Shown here one piece after another: positions 40,460 to 49,007 of a stretch of 64,000 nt of DNA (within the stretch, counting starts at the first letter, position 1; every line of letters starts with the position of its first letter). The position numbers were made by a program, and so were the translations under genes. Where the stretch lies: contig CAVYXF010000005.1 in NCBI GenBank assembly GCA_963772335.1, positions 124,001 to 188,000 on the forward strand, read 5' to 3'. This stretch comes from CAVYXF01 sp963772335. GTDB taxonomy: Bacteria > Pseudomonadota > Alphaproteobacteria > Rhizobiales > Rhodomicrobiaceae. The notes beneath the pieces are model-generated. The model was not told where the DNA came from, made no database searches, and was given only the letters and a program-made list of their open reading frames with translations.

Positions 40460-41233
40460 TTACTGCATGCGGCGCGGATTGAAATACAGCTCATTCTCCT
40501 GCGTCTCGATCTCCGGCACCAGCTCACCCTGATGAACCTGGCGCGCGAGCGCGCGCACATGCCGTTCGCAGGCGGCGCGATAGCGCAGCATGCCGCAGAA
40601 CAGTTGCAACACGCCATTCACCCGCGAATTGTCGTGATCCTCGCGGATCGTCACGTCCCAGCGCCCGCCGAGATCCAGCACGCGCCCGTTCAGATGCCCC
40701 ACTTTGCTGCCGGAGGTGTCATAGAGCGTGTAATCCTGGCCGATGCTAATCCAGTCGCGACGCAGCCTGTAAAAGCGCGCCTTCTTGTCCTCGATAATGA
40801 AGAAGGAATAATCCTCAGGCATTAGCGGCCATTTATGCGCCGAGCGCTCCACCTGCACGATCTGGTCGTGGCTGGCGAGATTGACGCTGTAGCAGGGCAC
40901 GGGTAGCCCATGTGCGCCGAACGTGAGCTGCAGGCTGCGCCCGAGCAGGCATTCCATGCTGCCGCGCCAGGACATGTCCGGCGAGAACAGCTTGACGACG
41001 AGCCGCTTCTTCATGCCCTGCGCGTCGTCCCAGGCACCCCGGCGATAGGTGAGCAGGCCGGTGCGCTCGCCATTGACGTCCACCTCCCCGATCACGTCGG
41101 AATCCTTGCTGAACTGACGCGATTTCGCGCGATGGCGCGACTGGCGGAAGAAGCCGATCTCCACATCGTTGATGTCGGTGAGCCAGAGGTCCACCGTGAA
41201 CTTCGAAAAGGCAAGGCTGCCCATGCGCGCCAT
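40460..41233 (-). CDS. LURP-one/tubby-like protein of unknown function
   Basis: 257 residues from ATG 41233 with a GGGGGAG ribosome site seven bases upstream; longer in-frame extension is rejected. The stretch KARFYRLRRDWISIGQDYTL, YDTSGSKVGHLNGRVLDLGG, RWDVTI resembles the beta-barrel repeat of LURP-one-related proteins. The N-terminal half has LAFSKFTVDLWLTDINDVEI. No signal peptide or membrane segment, so cytosolic. Fold assignment is tentative. Confidence 0.6.
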   Translation of the reverse strand: MARMGSLAFSKFTVDLWLTDINDVEIGFFRQSRHRAKSRQFSKDSDVIGEVDVNGERTGLLTYRRGAWDDAQGMKKRLVVKLFSPDMSWRGSMECLLGRSLQLTFGAHGLPVPCYSVNLASHDQIVQVERSAHKWPLMPEDYSFFIIEDKKARFYRLRRDWISIGQDYTLYDTSGSKVGHLNGRVLDLGGRWDVTIREDHDNSRVNGVLQLFCGMLRYRAACERHVRALARQVHQGELVPEIETQENELYFNPRRMQ

Positions 41234-41449
41234 AACGTGCTCCCCCTTCGCCAGGCGAATCAAATTGCTAGATGGTGACGGATAGCGGCGCGGAGGGCCA
41301 GTGCCTGTTGGGGGACAGTGGATGGGTAGAAAGTGCAGTAGCATTGACTCGTCGCAGCCGGACGCAAGCGCAAGCAAATGATTTTGTTTGCACGCGCCAT
41401 TCGGACGTGTCACGCCACATTGCTGCAATTCAGTTTTTCAGAGGTATTC

Positions 41450-41582
41450 ATGATAAGTGCATTCTCCAACATAGCCGGGTTTTTTGCGAGCCATCCTTTA
41501 ACGCGCAACGCACAGGCAGCAGCCTGGTTTAGGTTCATTGCTTGGCAGATTAGAAGTCGGCTGGAGGGTGAGGTGATCGTTC
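41450..41582 (+). pseudogene. FkbM-type methyltransferase, 5' part (split by IS3)
   Basis: ATG 41450 follows AGAGG by six bases. The frame reads MISAFSNIAGFFASHPLTRN, AQAAAWFRFIAWQIRSRLEG, EVIV and is cut at 41582 by the IS3 element. If one copy of GTTC and the element are removed, it continues in frame as PWIGGRKLAVKRGMTGATGN at 42888. Confidence 0.85.
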
Positions 41583-41648
41583 TGACCTGCCCCCGCCTTT
41601 TCGGACCACGGCATAGTTGAGAGACTGCCCTCCGAATCGGAGGCAGGG

Positions 41649-41912
41649 ATGCGCAAGGGCAGGTTTACGGACGAGCAGATGGTGGCGATTCTTCGCGAGG
41701 CTGACCGGGGACCGGTTGCTGGGGTAGCGAAGAAGCACGGGGTCAGCGAGCAGACGATCTACACCTGGCGCAAGCGCTTCGGTGCGATGCAGGCGGACGA
41801 CATGAAGCGCCTGAAGCAATTCGAAGCGGAGAATGCGCGGCTGAAGAAGCTGCTTGCCGAGCGCGATCTCGAGATCGAGATTATGAAAGAGATCGCCGCA
41901 AAAAAGTGGTGA
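41649..41912 (+). CDS. IS3 OrfA (HTH protein)
   Basis: 87 residues: HTH at MRKGRFTDEQMVAILREADR, VSEQTIYTWRKRFGAMQ, then a leucine-zipper-like helix (FEAENARLKKLLAERDLEIE). Near its end the slippery run AAAAAAG (41900-41906) would allow a -1 shift into OrfB, the usual way IS3 makes its OrfAB transposase. Confidence 0.92.
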   Translation: MRKGRFTDEQMVAILREADRGPVAGVAKKHGVSEQTIYTWRKRFGAMQADDMKRLKQFEAENARLKKLLAERDLEIEIMKEIAAKKW

Positions 41913-42859
41913 GCGTGCCGGCTCGCCGTTCCCAGGTGACGTATGCGACGGGCAAAGGCCTGTCGCAGCGGCGGGCTTGCACGCTGATGGGGGTGTCGCG
42001 GTCGGCGCTGGCGTACCGGTCCGCGAGGGCGTCGAAGGATGCGCCGGCGCTGGCTCGGATGGCGGAGCTATCGGCGCAATATCCGCGTTACGGCTACCGG
42101 CGCATCGCGATTTTTCTCGCCCGCGACGGCTATCCGATGAGCTTTGGCCGTGCGCACCGGCTGTGGCGGCAGGCGCGGCTTCAGGTGCCGCAGAAGCGTC
42201 CCCGCAAGCGGATCGCGGCCGGGCGTCCTCGGCCCAACGCACCGGCGGGCGCCAACCAAGTGTGGAGCTACGACTTCGTCTTCGATTGGTGCGCCAACGG
42301 CCAGAAATTGAAATGCCTGACCGTGACCGATGAATGGACGAAGGAAGGCCTGGCGATCGAGGTGGATGGCCGCATCCGCTCGGCCGGCGTGATCGCGGTG
42401 CTGTCCCGGCTTGTCAGCGAACGCGGAGCGCCGCTCTATCTGCGCTCGGACAACGGCCCGGAATTCGTCAGCCGGGCGCTGCTCACATGGATCGTCGACC
42501 AAGGGATTGCCACGGCGTTGATTGATCCGGGCAAGCCCTGGCAGAATGGCACCGGGGAGAGCTTCAACGGCAAATTCCGTGACGAGTGCCTGAGCCTGGA
42601 ATGGTTCCGCAGCCGGGCCGAGGCGAAGGTGGTCATCGAAACGTGGCGGCGGCATTATAACGAGGTGCGGCCCCATTCCAGGCTCGGCTATCTGACGCCG
42701 GCGGCATTTGCTGCCCAGCTCAGAAGGCCGGACGCGACGGTGTGCCAGGCGACGGGGCAGACCGCTGCGGTATATGGAGCCTACGCGCTCCGCCCCGTCG
42801 CACCACCGTCCCGCAAGGGGCAAACGAAGGCAGAAACCGGGGCGGTCGTCTCAAGCTAA
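41906..42859 (+). CDS. IS3 OrfB (DDE integrase domain)
   Basis: About 317 residues, overlapping OrfA and read through the AAAAAAG -1 frameshift; GTG 41906 is only the first possible independent start. HTH_21 domain (ISAQYPRYGYRRIAIFL context), then rve integrase core: VWSYDFVFDW (D), LRSDNGPEFVSRAL (D), NGTGESFNGKFRDECLSLEW (E), HYNEVRPHSRLGYLTPAAF. Intact. Confidence 0.93.
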   Translation: MVSVPARRSQVTYATGKGLSQRRACTLMGVSRSALAYRSARASKDAPALARMAELSAQYPRYGYRRIAIFLARDGYPMSFGRAHRLWRQARLQVPQKRPRKRIAAGRPRPNAPAGANQVWSYDFVFDWCANGQKLKCLTVTDEWTKEGLAIEVDGRIRSAGVIAVLSRLVSERGAPLYLRSDNGPEFVSRALLTWIVDQGIATALIDPGKPWQNGTGESFNGKFRDECLSLEWFRSRAEAKVVIETWRRHYNEVRPHSRLGYLTPAAFAAQLRRPDATVCQATGQTAAVYGAYALRPVAPPSRKGQTKAETGAVVSS

Positions 42860-42887
42860 TCGTGGTCCGAAGAATCCGGGCAGGTCA

Positions 42888-43616
42888 GTTCCCTGGATTG
42901 GTGGCCGAAAGCTCGCAGTTAAACGTGGAATGACCGGAGCTACTGGAAATATTTACGCTGGACTACATGAGTTCGCGGATATGATGCTGGTCCTTCACTT
43001 CCTACGCGAAGGCGATCTGTTCTTGGACGTCGGAGCCAATGTCGGTAGTTATTGCATTCTTGCGTCGGGGGTTTGCCACGCGCGTACGTGGGCCTTCGAA
43101 CCCGATCCGAACACAGCGCAGGCCCTCAAGCGCAACATCTCGATAAATGGGCTGAATGAGCTTGTGGAGGTTTATGAACTGGCAATTAGTGATTGCGAAG
43201 GCCAAGTCCCATTCACTGTCGAGCGTGATACGACAAATAGGATAGCGAGCGCGACAGATGAAAATGTCAGGATCGTCGCGCAAAACACGCTCGACGCTAT
43301 CACCGAAGGTCACGCTCCTATCATGGTCAAAATGGACGTCGAAGGCCACGAGGAAGCGGCGCTCCGTGGCGCTAAGGACCTTCTTGCGAGACAAAGTTTG
43401 CAGCTGATCGAATTGGAGACTGTCACTCCAATGATGGCGACCATCTTGCATGAGAATGAATTCGAGCCTGTGCGTTATGATCCATTCCAACGCCGCCTCC
43501 GAAAGGGAAATAGTGAGGCTCAATCGGCGAACCAAGCTTATGCCAGAGACTTGGACTTCGTTGCAGAAAGACTTGCGTCAGCCGCCTCGGTCCATGTTCT
43601 CGGCCACACGATATAG
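42888..43616 (+). pseudogene. FkbM-type methyltransferase, 3' part
   Basis: From the right GTTC copy the frame gives PWIGGRKLAVKRGMTGATGN, IYAGLHEFADMMLVLHFLRE, GDLFLDVGANVGSYCILASG (SAM-binding motif I), AFEPDPNTAQALKRNI (motif II) and MVKMDVEGHEEAALRGAKDL (FkbM signature). Intact, it would O-methylate a sugar or similar acceptor. Joined to 41450-41582 it makes about 286 residues. The gene is dead in this cell unless the element excises. Confidence 0.88.
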
Positions 43617-43629
43617 AGACCGTTAGCTG

Positions 43630-44403
43630 TCAATCCAATCGCATCGGAATGCCGGCGGCGGCCATATGGCGCTTTGCTTCGCCGATGGTGTGGTCGCCGA
43701 AATGGAAGATCGAGGCCGCGAGCACGGCACTGGCATGGCCATCCCGCACGCCCTCGACCAGATGCTCGAGCGTCCCGACGCCGCCCGATGCGATCACCGG
43801 CACGGTTACGGCATCGGAGATCGCGCGGGTCAGCGGGATGTCGAAGCCGTTGCGGGTGCCGTCGCGGTCCATCGAGGTGAGGAGGATTTCACCGGCCCCG
43901 AGCGCAACCACCTCGCGGGCATATTCCACCGCATCGATGCCGGTCGGATTGCGCCCGCCATGGGTGAAGATCTCCCAGCGCGCCGGCTCGCCCTCGCCTG
44001 AGACGCGCTTGGCGTCGATGGCGACCACAATGCACTGCACGCCGAATTTCTCAGCCGCTCGGGCGACGAACTGCCGGTCGTTCACCGCGGCGGTGTTGAT
44101 CGACACCTTGTCGGCGCCGGCCTCCAGGAGCTTGCGAATGTCCTCGGTCTCGCGCACGCCGCCGCCGACCGTCAGCGGCATGAAGCAGCGCTCGGCGGTG
44201 CTGGTCACCACGTCGAAGATGATGGCGCGGTCCTCATGGCTGGCGGTGATGTCGAGGAAGCACAGCTCATCCGCTCCGGCCCCATCATAGGCACTGGCCG
44301 CCTCGACCGGGTCGCCGGCATCGCGCAGATCGACGAAGTTCACCCCCTTGACCACACGGCCGTCTTTGACGTCCAGGCAGGGGATGACGCGGGCTTTGAG
44401 CAT
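43630..44403 (-). CDS. hisF: Imidazole glycerol phosphate synthase, cyclase subunit
   Basis: 257 residues. Converts PRFAR plus ammonia from HisH into imidazole glycerol phosphate and AICAR. Catalytic Asp11 in MLKARVIPCLDVKDGRVVKG and Asp130 in VVAIDAKR. Phosphate-binding loops GGGVRETEDI and ASGGVGTLEHL are present. Its ATG overlaps the stop of the arginase-family gene (TGATG). hisE, often next in Hyphomicrobiales, is absent: the fkbM remnant follows instead. Confidence 0.97.
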   Translation of the reverse strand: MLKARVIPCLDVKDGRVVKGVNFVDLRDAGDPVEAASAYDGAGADELCFLDITASHEDRAIIFDVVTSTAERCFMPLTVGGGVRETEDIRKLLEAGADKVSINTAAVNDRQFVARAAEKFGVQCIVVAIDAKRVSGEGEPARWEIFTHGGRNPTGIDAVEYAREVVALGAGEILLTSMDRDGTRNGFDIPLTRAISDAVTVPVIASGGVGTLEHLVEGVRDGHASAVLAASIFHFGDHTIGEAKRHMAAAGIPMRLD

Positions 44404-45236
44404 CAGGCGGCTTTCCGGCTATCGCACACGGCCTGAATATGGGCGATGGCGGCGTCGATGGCCAGCGGGCCGTCCGGTGTCTCGGGATCGAGGCTCGCGA
44501 CCGACAGCGCGGCGACTGGCAGGCGGCCTGCCAGCTCGGCAAGCATGCCACGCACCGCGTCGGGCGTCGGGCCGCCCGGCACTTCATATTTGTTGGCGCG
44601 CAGGCTGGCCGGGTTATGCACGTCCATGTCGAGATGCAGATAGGTGCGCTCGCAACCGTCGAGATGGTGGATCACCTCCGCGGCATTGCGGGCGATCGGG
44701 ATGTCGTTGGCGGCAATGAAATGCGCCTCGCCCGGATCGATGTCGCGGGCGCCGTAAAGGCACAGGTCCCGCGCCGTGCCGGGACGCCTGAGGCCGGCGA
44801 TGTCCGCCGCCATATGCTTCCAGCATTTGCCGAGGACGGTTGCCACCGACATGCCATCGAACAGGCCGGTCGAGGTCGTCTCCGGCGTGTTGAGATCGGG
44901 ATGCGTGTCCATCCATAAGATGCCGGTGCGCTTGTCGCCGATGCCGGCCATGACGCCAAGCGAGGACACGGCGCAGCTGCCGCAAACGACGACGGGGAAG
45001 GCTCCGCTTGCAAGGGCAGCGCGACACAGCTTGGCGATCTCGCCGCTCAGCTCGAAGGCGCCGCGCAGCTCGGCAGCCTGAGGCCCGCACGCGATCAGCA
45101 CATGCTCCTCGACCTCATGGCCGGCCTCGGCGAGCCGCTGGGCGAGCCCGGCTTCCTTGAGGCTCTCGGCGAATTTGTGCCAGGTGATGCCGAATGGCGT
45201 GTCGGGCCAGGTGGCGTAGATCAGAGCAATGCGCAT
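44403..45236 (-). CDS. Arginase/agmatinase-family protein inside the his operon
   Basis: 277 residues of the ureohydrolase fold. The second metal motif is present as WMDTHPDLNTPETT (Asp110, His112, Asp114), and the third as LHLDMDVHNP (Asp203, Asp205). The first ligand motif GGDHS is replaced by VCGSCAVS (Cys88 in place of His), and the usual Asp after DxDxx is Asn208. A di-Mn site would thus be altered; an atypical amidinohydrolase or a deacetylase-like activity is possible. It overlaps hisA and hisF by one base on each side (TGATG), so it is translated as part of the his operon. Function not known to me. Confidence 0.8.
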   Translation of the reverse strand: MRIALIYATWPDTPFGITWHKFAESLKEAGLAQRLAEAGHEVEEHVLIACGPQAAELRGAFELSGEIAKLCRAALASGAFPVVVCGSCAVSSLGVMAGIGDKRTGILWMDTHPDLNTPETTSTGLFDGMSVATVLGKCWKHMAADIAGLRRPGTARDLCLYGARDIDPGEAHFIAANDIPIARNAAEVIHHLDGCERTYLHLDMDVHNPASLRANKYEVPGGPTPDAVRGMLAELAGRLPVAALSVASLDPETPDGPLAIDAAIAHIQAVCDSRKAA

Positions 45237-45973
45237 CAGGGGTGTCCTGCTTTGTCGATGAGTGCGAGAGCGGCGGCCGGATCGAGCCGTCCGTCATAAA
45301 GCGCGCGGCCGGCGATTGCGCCGCCGAGCATGGCATATTCCGGCTGGATGAGCCGTTCGATGTCGGCGATCGAGGCCAGCCCTCCCGATGCGATGACGGG
45401 GATAGAAACCGCACGCGCGAGCGCCGCTGTCGCATCGAGATTGAGGCCGCAGAGCAGGCCGTCGCGGGAGATGTCGGTATAGATGATGGCGGTGACGCCG
45501 GCATCCTCAAAGCGCTTCGCCAGTTCGACGGCGGTCAGCTCGCTGGTCTCGGCCCAGCCTTCGATGGCGACGCGCCCGTCCTTGGCGTCGATGCCAACCA
45601 CGATCCGCCCAGGATGGGTGCTCGCGGCCTCGCGCACCAGCGCTGGATTGCGCACCGCAACCGTGCCGAGAATGACGCGCGTCACGCCCGCCGAGAGCCA
45701 TGTCTCGATCTGCGCAATGGTGCGAATGCCGCCACCGAGCTGCATCGGGATGGTGATCGCGTTCAGAATTGCGCGCACCGCCGCTGCATTCACCGGCTCG
45801 CCCTCGAAGGCGCCGTTCAGGTCCACGACATGTAGGTAGCGGAAGCCCATGCGCGCAAATGCGTTCGCCTGCGCGGCCGGATTGTCGCCAAACACGGTCG
45901 CCTCACTCATCAGGCCCTGCCGCAGGCGCACACAGTGACCGTCCTTCAGGTCGATGGCCGGGAACAGCATCAT
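45236..45973 (-). CDS. hisA: Phosphoribosylformimino-AICAR phosphate isomerase
   Basis: 245 residues from ATG 45973 (MMLFPAIDLKDGHCVRLRQG); the upstream ATG at 46000 would add nine unrelated residues. Catalytic Asp in AIDLKDG and a second Asp in IIYTDISRDGLL. Phosphate loops LGGGIRTIAQIE and IASGGLASIADIE. Amadori isomerisation step of histidine synthesis. Coupled to the arginase-family gene by TGATG. Confidence 0.96.
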   Translation of the reverse strand: MMLFPAIDLKDGHCVRLRQGLMSEATVFGDNPAAQANAFARMGFRYLHVVDLNGAFEGEPVNAAAVRAILNAITIPMQLGGGIRTIAQIETWLSAGVTRVILGTVAVRNPALVREAASTHPGRIVVGIDAKDGRVAIEGWAETSELTAVELAKRFEDAGVTAIIYTDISRDGLLCGLNLDATAALARAVSIPVIASGGLASIADIERLIQPEYAMLGGAIAGRALYDGRLDPAAALALIDKAGHP

Positions 45974-46105
45974 GGGCGCTGCGCCCCAAATGCGACACAA
46001 GCCTGAGACAAACTCGTGCTAAATAATCGTAAAAGTGATGTGACGCTCCGTTTTGTAGCGGCGTGTGGAGCTGAGTTCCTAAGGGGCAAACGGCGGACTT
46101 CACCC

Positions 46106-46480
46106 ATGCGGCAGTACATCATTTCCTACGACCTTTACCGGCCAACCCACAACTATTCCGATTTGACGGGAGCGATCAAGCGACTGGGTGAGGACTGGAC
46201 CCATCCGCTGGCGAACCTGTGGATTGTCGAGACCGAGTTGACCGCCGAAGATATCCGCGGGCAGCTTCTCGATCACTTGGTCGCCGGCGATAAGCTCTAT
46301 GTGCGCGAGGCGGGCCAGGATATGGCCGCTATGGACATTGCGCCGGGTGCGCCCTTCGAAATTAATGCGGTGTCCTCAATTTCCCGAGCGCCGGTCAAGC
46401 TGCTCGACAGCGTGCTCCCCAAAGGGGAGATCCCGCGGGAGACGCAGCTGCTTACGGCCGCCACCGTAGAAAGTTACTGA
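46106..46480 (+). CDS. Cas2/VapD-like (SinR-family) small protein
   Basis: 124 residues. N-terminal ferredoxin-like domain MRQYIISYDLYRPTHNYSDL, TGAIKRLGEDWTHPLANLWI, VETELTAEDIRGQLLDHL: the beta-strand-Asp pattern (ISYDL) and the TWIV-like second strand match Cas2/VapD-type nucleases labelled SinR family. The C-terminal 50 residues are unrelated. It runs opposite to the his operon between hisA and hisH and overlaps the hisH 3' end by 29 bases. No CRISPR array or other Cas gene is in the window. Confidence 0.7.
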   Translation: MRQYIISYDLYRPTHNYSDLTGAIKRLGEDWTHPLANLWIVETELTAEDIRGQLLDHLVAGDKLYVREAGQDMAAMDIAPGAPFEINAVSSISRAPVKLLDSVLPKGEIPRETQLLTAATVESY

Positions 46481-47102
46481 TCAGCTTCAGGCCGAGCTTC
46501 TGGCTCTTTTCCGGGTGAAACTGCGTGCCGGCGACGTTGCCGGCGGCAACGATAGCCGTGACCGGACCGCCATAGTCTGTCTCGGCGATGATGGCGCCGT
46601 TCGCTGCCTTGGTGAAGGCATAAGAGTGCACGAAATAGGCATGCCAGCCGCTGCTGCCTGAGGGAATGCCATCCAGCAGGGCGTGATCCTCGCGCACGGC
46701 CAGCGTATTCCAGCCCATATGTGGAATTTTGAGGCCGGAATCATCTGGCTCGATCATCCGGACCTCGCCGGGAATCCAGCCCAGCCCTTCCGTGATCTGA
46801 TATTCATAGCCGCGCTCGGAAAGCAGTTGCATGCCGACGCAGATGCCGAGGAACGGCTTGCCGCGCCCGCGTACACTCTCCTCGAGTGCCTCGCGCATGC
46901 CCTCCACGCGGGTAAGCCCGGCCATGCAGTCCGCATAGGCGCCGACGCCCGGCAGCACGATGCGCTCGGCGCGCCGGACGGCATCGGGATCGGAGGTGAC
47001 CAGGATCTTCTGCCCGGTCGTGGCTTCACGCGCGGCCCGCTCGAAAGCCTTTGCCGCCGAATGCAAATTCCCGGAGCCGTAATCAATGATGGCGACGGTC
47101 AT
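46452..47102 (-). CDS. hisH: Imidazole glycerol phosphate synthase, glutaminase subunit
   Basis: 216 residues. Class I glutamine amidotransferase: nucleophile Cys in FLGICVGMQLL, His and Glu in GTQFHPEKSQKLGL. The N-terminal MTVAIIDYGSGNLHSAAKAF is canonical. Supplies ammonia to HisF. Starts three bases after the DUF2628 gene. Confidence 0.96.
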   Translation of the reverse strand: MTVAIIDYGSGNLHSAAKAFERAAREATTGQKILVTSDPDAVRRAERIVLPGVGAYADCMAGLTRVEGMREALEESVRGRGKPFLGICVGMQLLSERGYEYQITEGLGWIPGEVRMIEPDDSGLKIPHMGWNTLAVREDHALLDGIPSGSSGWHAYFVHSYAFTKAANGAIIAETDYGGPVTAIVAAGNVAGTQFHPEKSQKLGLKLISNFLRWRP

Positions 47103-47105
47103 GGC

Positions 47106-47627
47106 TCAGCTCGGCGCCAGTCCGATGCCCATAGCAGACATCGCTGCGGGGCTGCCGCCCAACACCGGCTGCATTTGCCCTTGTCCCTCGCCCGGTTGGC
47201 TGGAAACGGGCGGCAGGGCAGCCTCGCCCTCACTCGCCCTCGCCCGCGGCAGCCATTCCGTCAGGAAGCGGCGCTCGGCGTCTTGAATATTGCGGGCGAT
47301 GACGATGCCGGCCAGGCGATAGTTTCTGCGCTCCAGAGCGCTACGATGAAGGTTACGCGCCTCGAAGCCGAAAGCGAGATTGATGAGGAAGATAAACCAG
47401 CCGATCGCATCGGGCTTGCCGCCGGAATAAGCAACGAGCGCGACGGCGGCTGCGATCACCACGATATAACCGATCAGCTCCCACCACAGCCGGTTGAACA
47501 ACAGCCAGAGCGCGGGCACGAGAAACGCCAGCCAGGCGAAACCTTCCTTGATGAAAACCAGGCGCATCGCCTGCTCGTCGACATTGTCAGCGCTCGGGTG
47601 CGGCTCATGGACGGTATAGGTCGGCAT
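47106..47627 (-). CDS. DUF2628 membrane protein of the his operon
   Basis: 173 residues with three hydrophobic segments (FIKEGFAWLAFLVPALWLLF, ELIGYIVVIAAAVALVAYSG, AIGWFIFLINLAFGFEARNL) and a C-terminal cytoplasmic tail rich in Pro/Gly. DUF2628 genes commonly lie between hisB and hisH in Hyphomicrobiales. Role unknown. The fixed position suggests co-expression only. Confidence 0.85.
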   Translation of the reverse strand: MPTYTVHEPHPSADNVDEQAMRLVFIKEGFAWLAFLVPALWLLFNRLWWELIGYIVVIAAAVALVAYSGGKPDAIGWFIFLINLAFGFEARNLHRSALERRNYRLAGIVIARNIQDAERRFLTEWLPRARASEGEAALPPVSSQPGEGQGQMQPVLGGSPAAMSAMGIGLAPS

Positions 47628-47647
47628 TGGCTTCCTTTCGCTGGCAA

Positions 47648-48241
47648 TCAGCCGCCGAGCATGCCTTTGGTGGAGGGCAACTGCCCCTGAAGGGCAGGAT
47701 CGATGGCGATGGCCGCTCGCAGCGCACGGGCGAGACCCTTATAACAGGTTTCCGCGATGTGATGGGCGTTCTCGCCATAGAGGTTCTCGACATGGCACGT
47801 AATGCCGGCATTCTGCGCGAAGGCCTGGAACCACTCGCGGAACAGCTCGGTATCCATCTCTCCCAGCTTCTGGGTTGGGAATTTGACCCGCCAGATCAGA
47901 TAGGGCCGGCCGGAGATGTCCAGGGCAACGCGGGTCAGCGTCTCGTCCATCGGCAGATCGATCGAGGCGTAGCGGGTGATGCCCTTCTTGTCGCCGAGCG
48001 CCTGCGCGATGGCCTGCCCCAGCACGATGCCGGAGTCCTCGGTGGTGTGGTGCGCATCGATATGGAGATCGCCCTTGGCTTTCACACGGATGTCGATCAG
48101 GGAATGGCGCGACAGCTGCTCCAGCATGTGGTCAAGGAAGCCAATTCCCGTCGCAATGTCGTATGTGCCCGACCCGTCGAGGTTCACCTCGGCGGAGATC
48201 GTGGTTTCCTTGGTCTTGCGCTCTAAGGCTGCTTTGCGCAT
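47648..48241 (-). CDS. hisB: Imidazoleglycerol-phosphate dehydratase
   Basis: 197 residues, the monofunctional length. Mn-binding His motifs: FLDHMLEQLSRHSLIDI, HIDAHHTTEDSGIVLGQA and the C-terminal HIAETCYKGLARALRAA. First gene of the minus-strand his operon; divergent from hslV. Confidence 0.97.
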   Translation of the reverse strand: MRKAALERKTKETTISAEVNLDGSGTYDIATGIGFLDHMLEQLSRHSLIDIRVKAKGDLHIDAHHTTEDSGIVLGQAIAQALGDKKGITRYASIDLPMDETLTRVALDISGRPYLIWRVKFPTQKLGEMDTELFREWFQAFAQNAGITCHVENLYGENAHHIAETCYKGLARALRAAIAIDPALQGQLPSTKGMLGG

Positions 48242-48353
48242 TTCGGAAATGCCTATTCGTTTGCACCTGCCGGCATTGACTGGCGAAGCTCGCTCCGCAC
48301 CAAAGCGTAAACATTCACCTTTTTCAACCGTATATACGCACCCGGCGCTTAAG

Positions 48354-48382
48354 CTTGATTTACGCCGCGATCTTCACGATAT
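48354..48382 (+). promoter_or_regulatory. Possible heat-shock (RpoH) promoter of hslVU
   Basis: CTTGATT (48354-48360), 16 bases, then CGATAT (48377-48382), about 25 bases before the hslV start. The -35 fits the alphaproteobacterial RpoH core CTTG; the -10 is weak. Suggestive only. Confidence 0.3.
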
Positions 48383-48407
48383 GGGTGTGATCTGAGCGCA
48401 CGAAAAA

Positions 48408-49007
48408 ATGACCGACCACACATCCACTTTTCCACATTGGCATGGCACCACGATCCTGACTGTCCGCAAAGGCGATCAGGTGGTGATCGCGGGCGATGGC
48501 CAGGTCACACTCGGCCAGACCGTGATCAAGGCGAACGCCCGTAAGGTCCGCACGCTCGGCAAGGGCCATGTGATCGGCGGTTTTGCCGGCGCGACTGCCG
48601 ATGCCTTCACTTTGTTTGAGCGGCTCGAGGCCAAGCTCGATCAATATCCCGAGCAGCTGGTTCGCGCTTGCGTCGATCTCGCCAAGGACTGGCGCACCGA
48701 CCGCTATCTGCGCCGGCTTGAGGCTATGATGCTGGTCGCCGACCGCTCGCATACGCTGGTGCTGACCGGCACGGGCGATGTACTGGAGCCCGAGTGCGAC
48801 GTCATGGGCATCGGGTCGGGCGGCAACTACGCCCTCGCCGCGGCCCGCGCGCTGCTCGACACCGATATGGACGCCGAGACGATTGCGCGAAAAGCCATGG
48901 CGATCGCCGCCGATATCTGCGTTTATACCAATAGCAACCTCGTCGTGGAGACGCTTCCATCGATCGTGAAGCGCGAGAAACAGGTTCCACCCAGCATCGA
49001 TGTCTGA
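48408..49007 (+). CDS. hslV: ATP-dependent protease HslV (ClpQ)
   Basis: 199 residues. N-terminal propeptide of 13 residues (ending PHWHG), then the catalytic Thr14 in TTILTVRKGDQVVIAGDGQV. Proteasome-like core with GGFAGATADAFTLFERLEAK. Twelve subunits form the peptidase of HslVU. Overlaps hslU by eight bases. Confidence 0.97.
   Translation: MTDHTSTFPHWHGTTILTVRKGDQVVIAGDGQVTLGQTVIKANARKVRTLGKGHVIGGFAGATADAFTLFERLEAKLDQYPEQLVRACVDLAKDWRTDRYLRRLEAMMLVADRSHTLVLTGTGDVLEPECDVMGIGSGGNYALAAARALLDTDMDAETIARKAMAIAADICVYTNSNLVVETLPSIVKREKQVPPSIDV

Larger units (their letters stand above)
41583..42887 (+). mobile_element. IS3-family (IS407-like) insertion sequence
   Basis: Inverted ends TGACCTGCCCCCGCCTTTTC (41583-) and, inward from the right, TGACCTGCCCGGATTCTTCG (42887 backwards), both continuing GGACCACG. 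Flanking direct repeat GTTC at 41579-41582 and 42888-42891, the 4-bp duplication of the IS407 group. Carries orfA and orfB. Confidence 0.93.

Noticed and set aside
46106..46480. Part of a CRISPR-Cas locus
   Set aside because: The gene is Cas2-like only in fold; no cas1, effector gene or repeat array is in the window.
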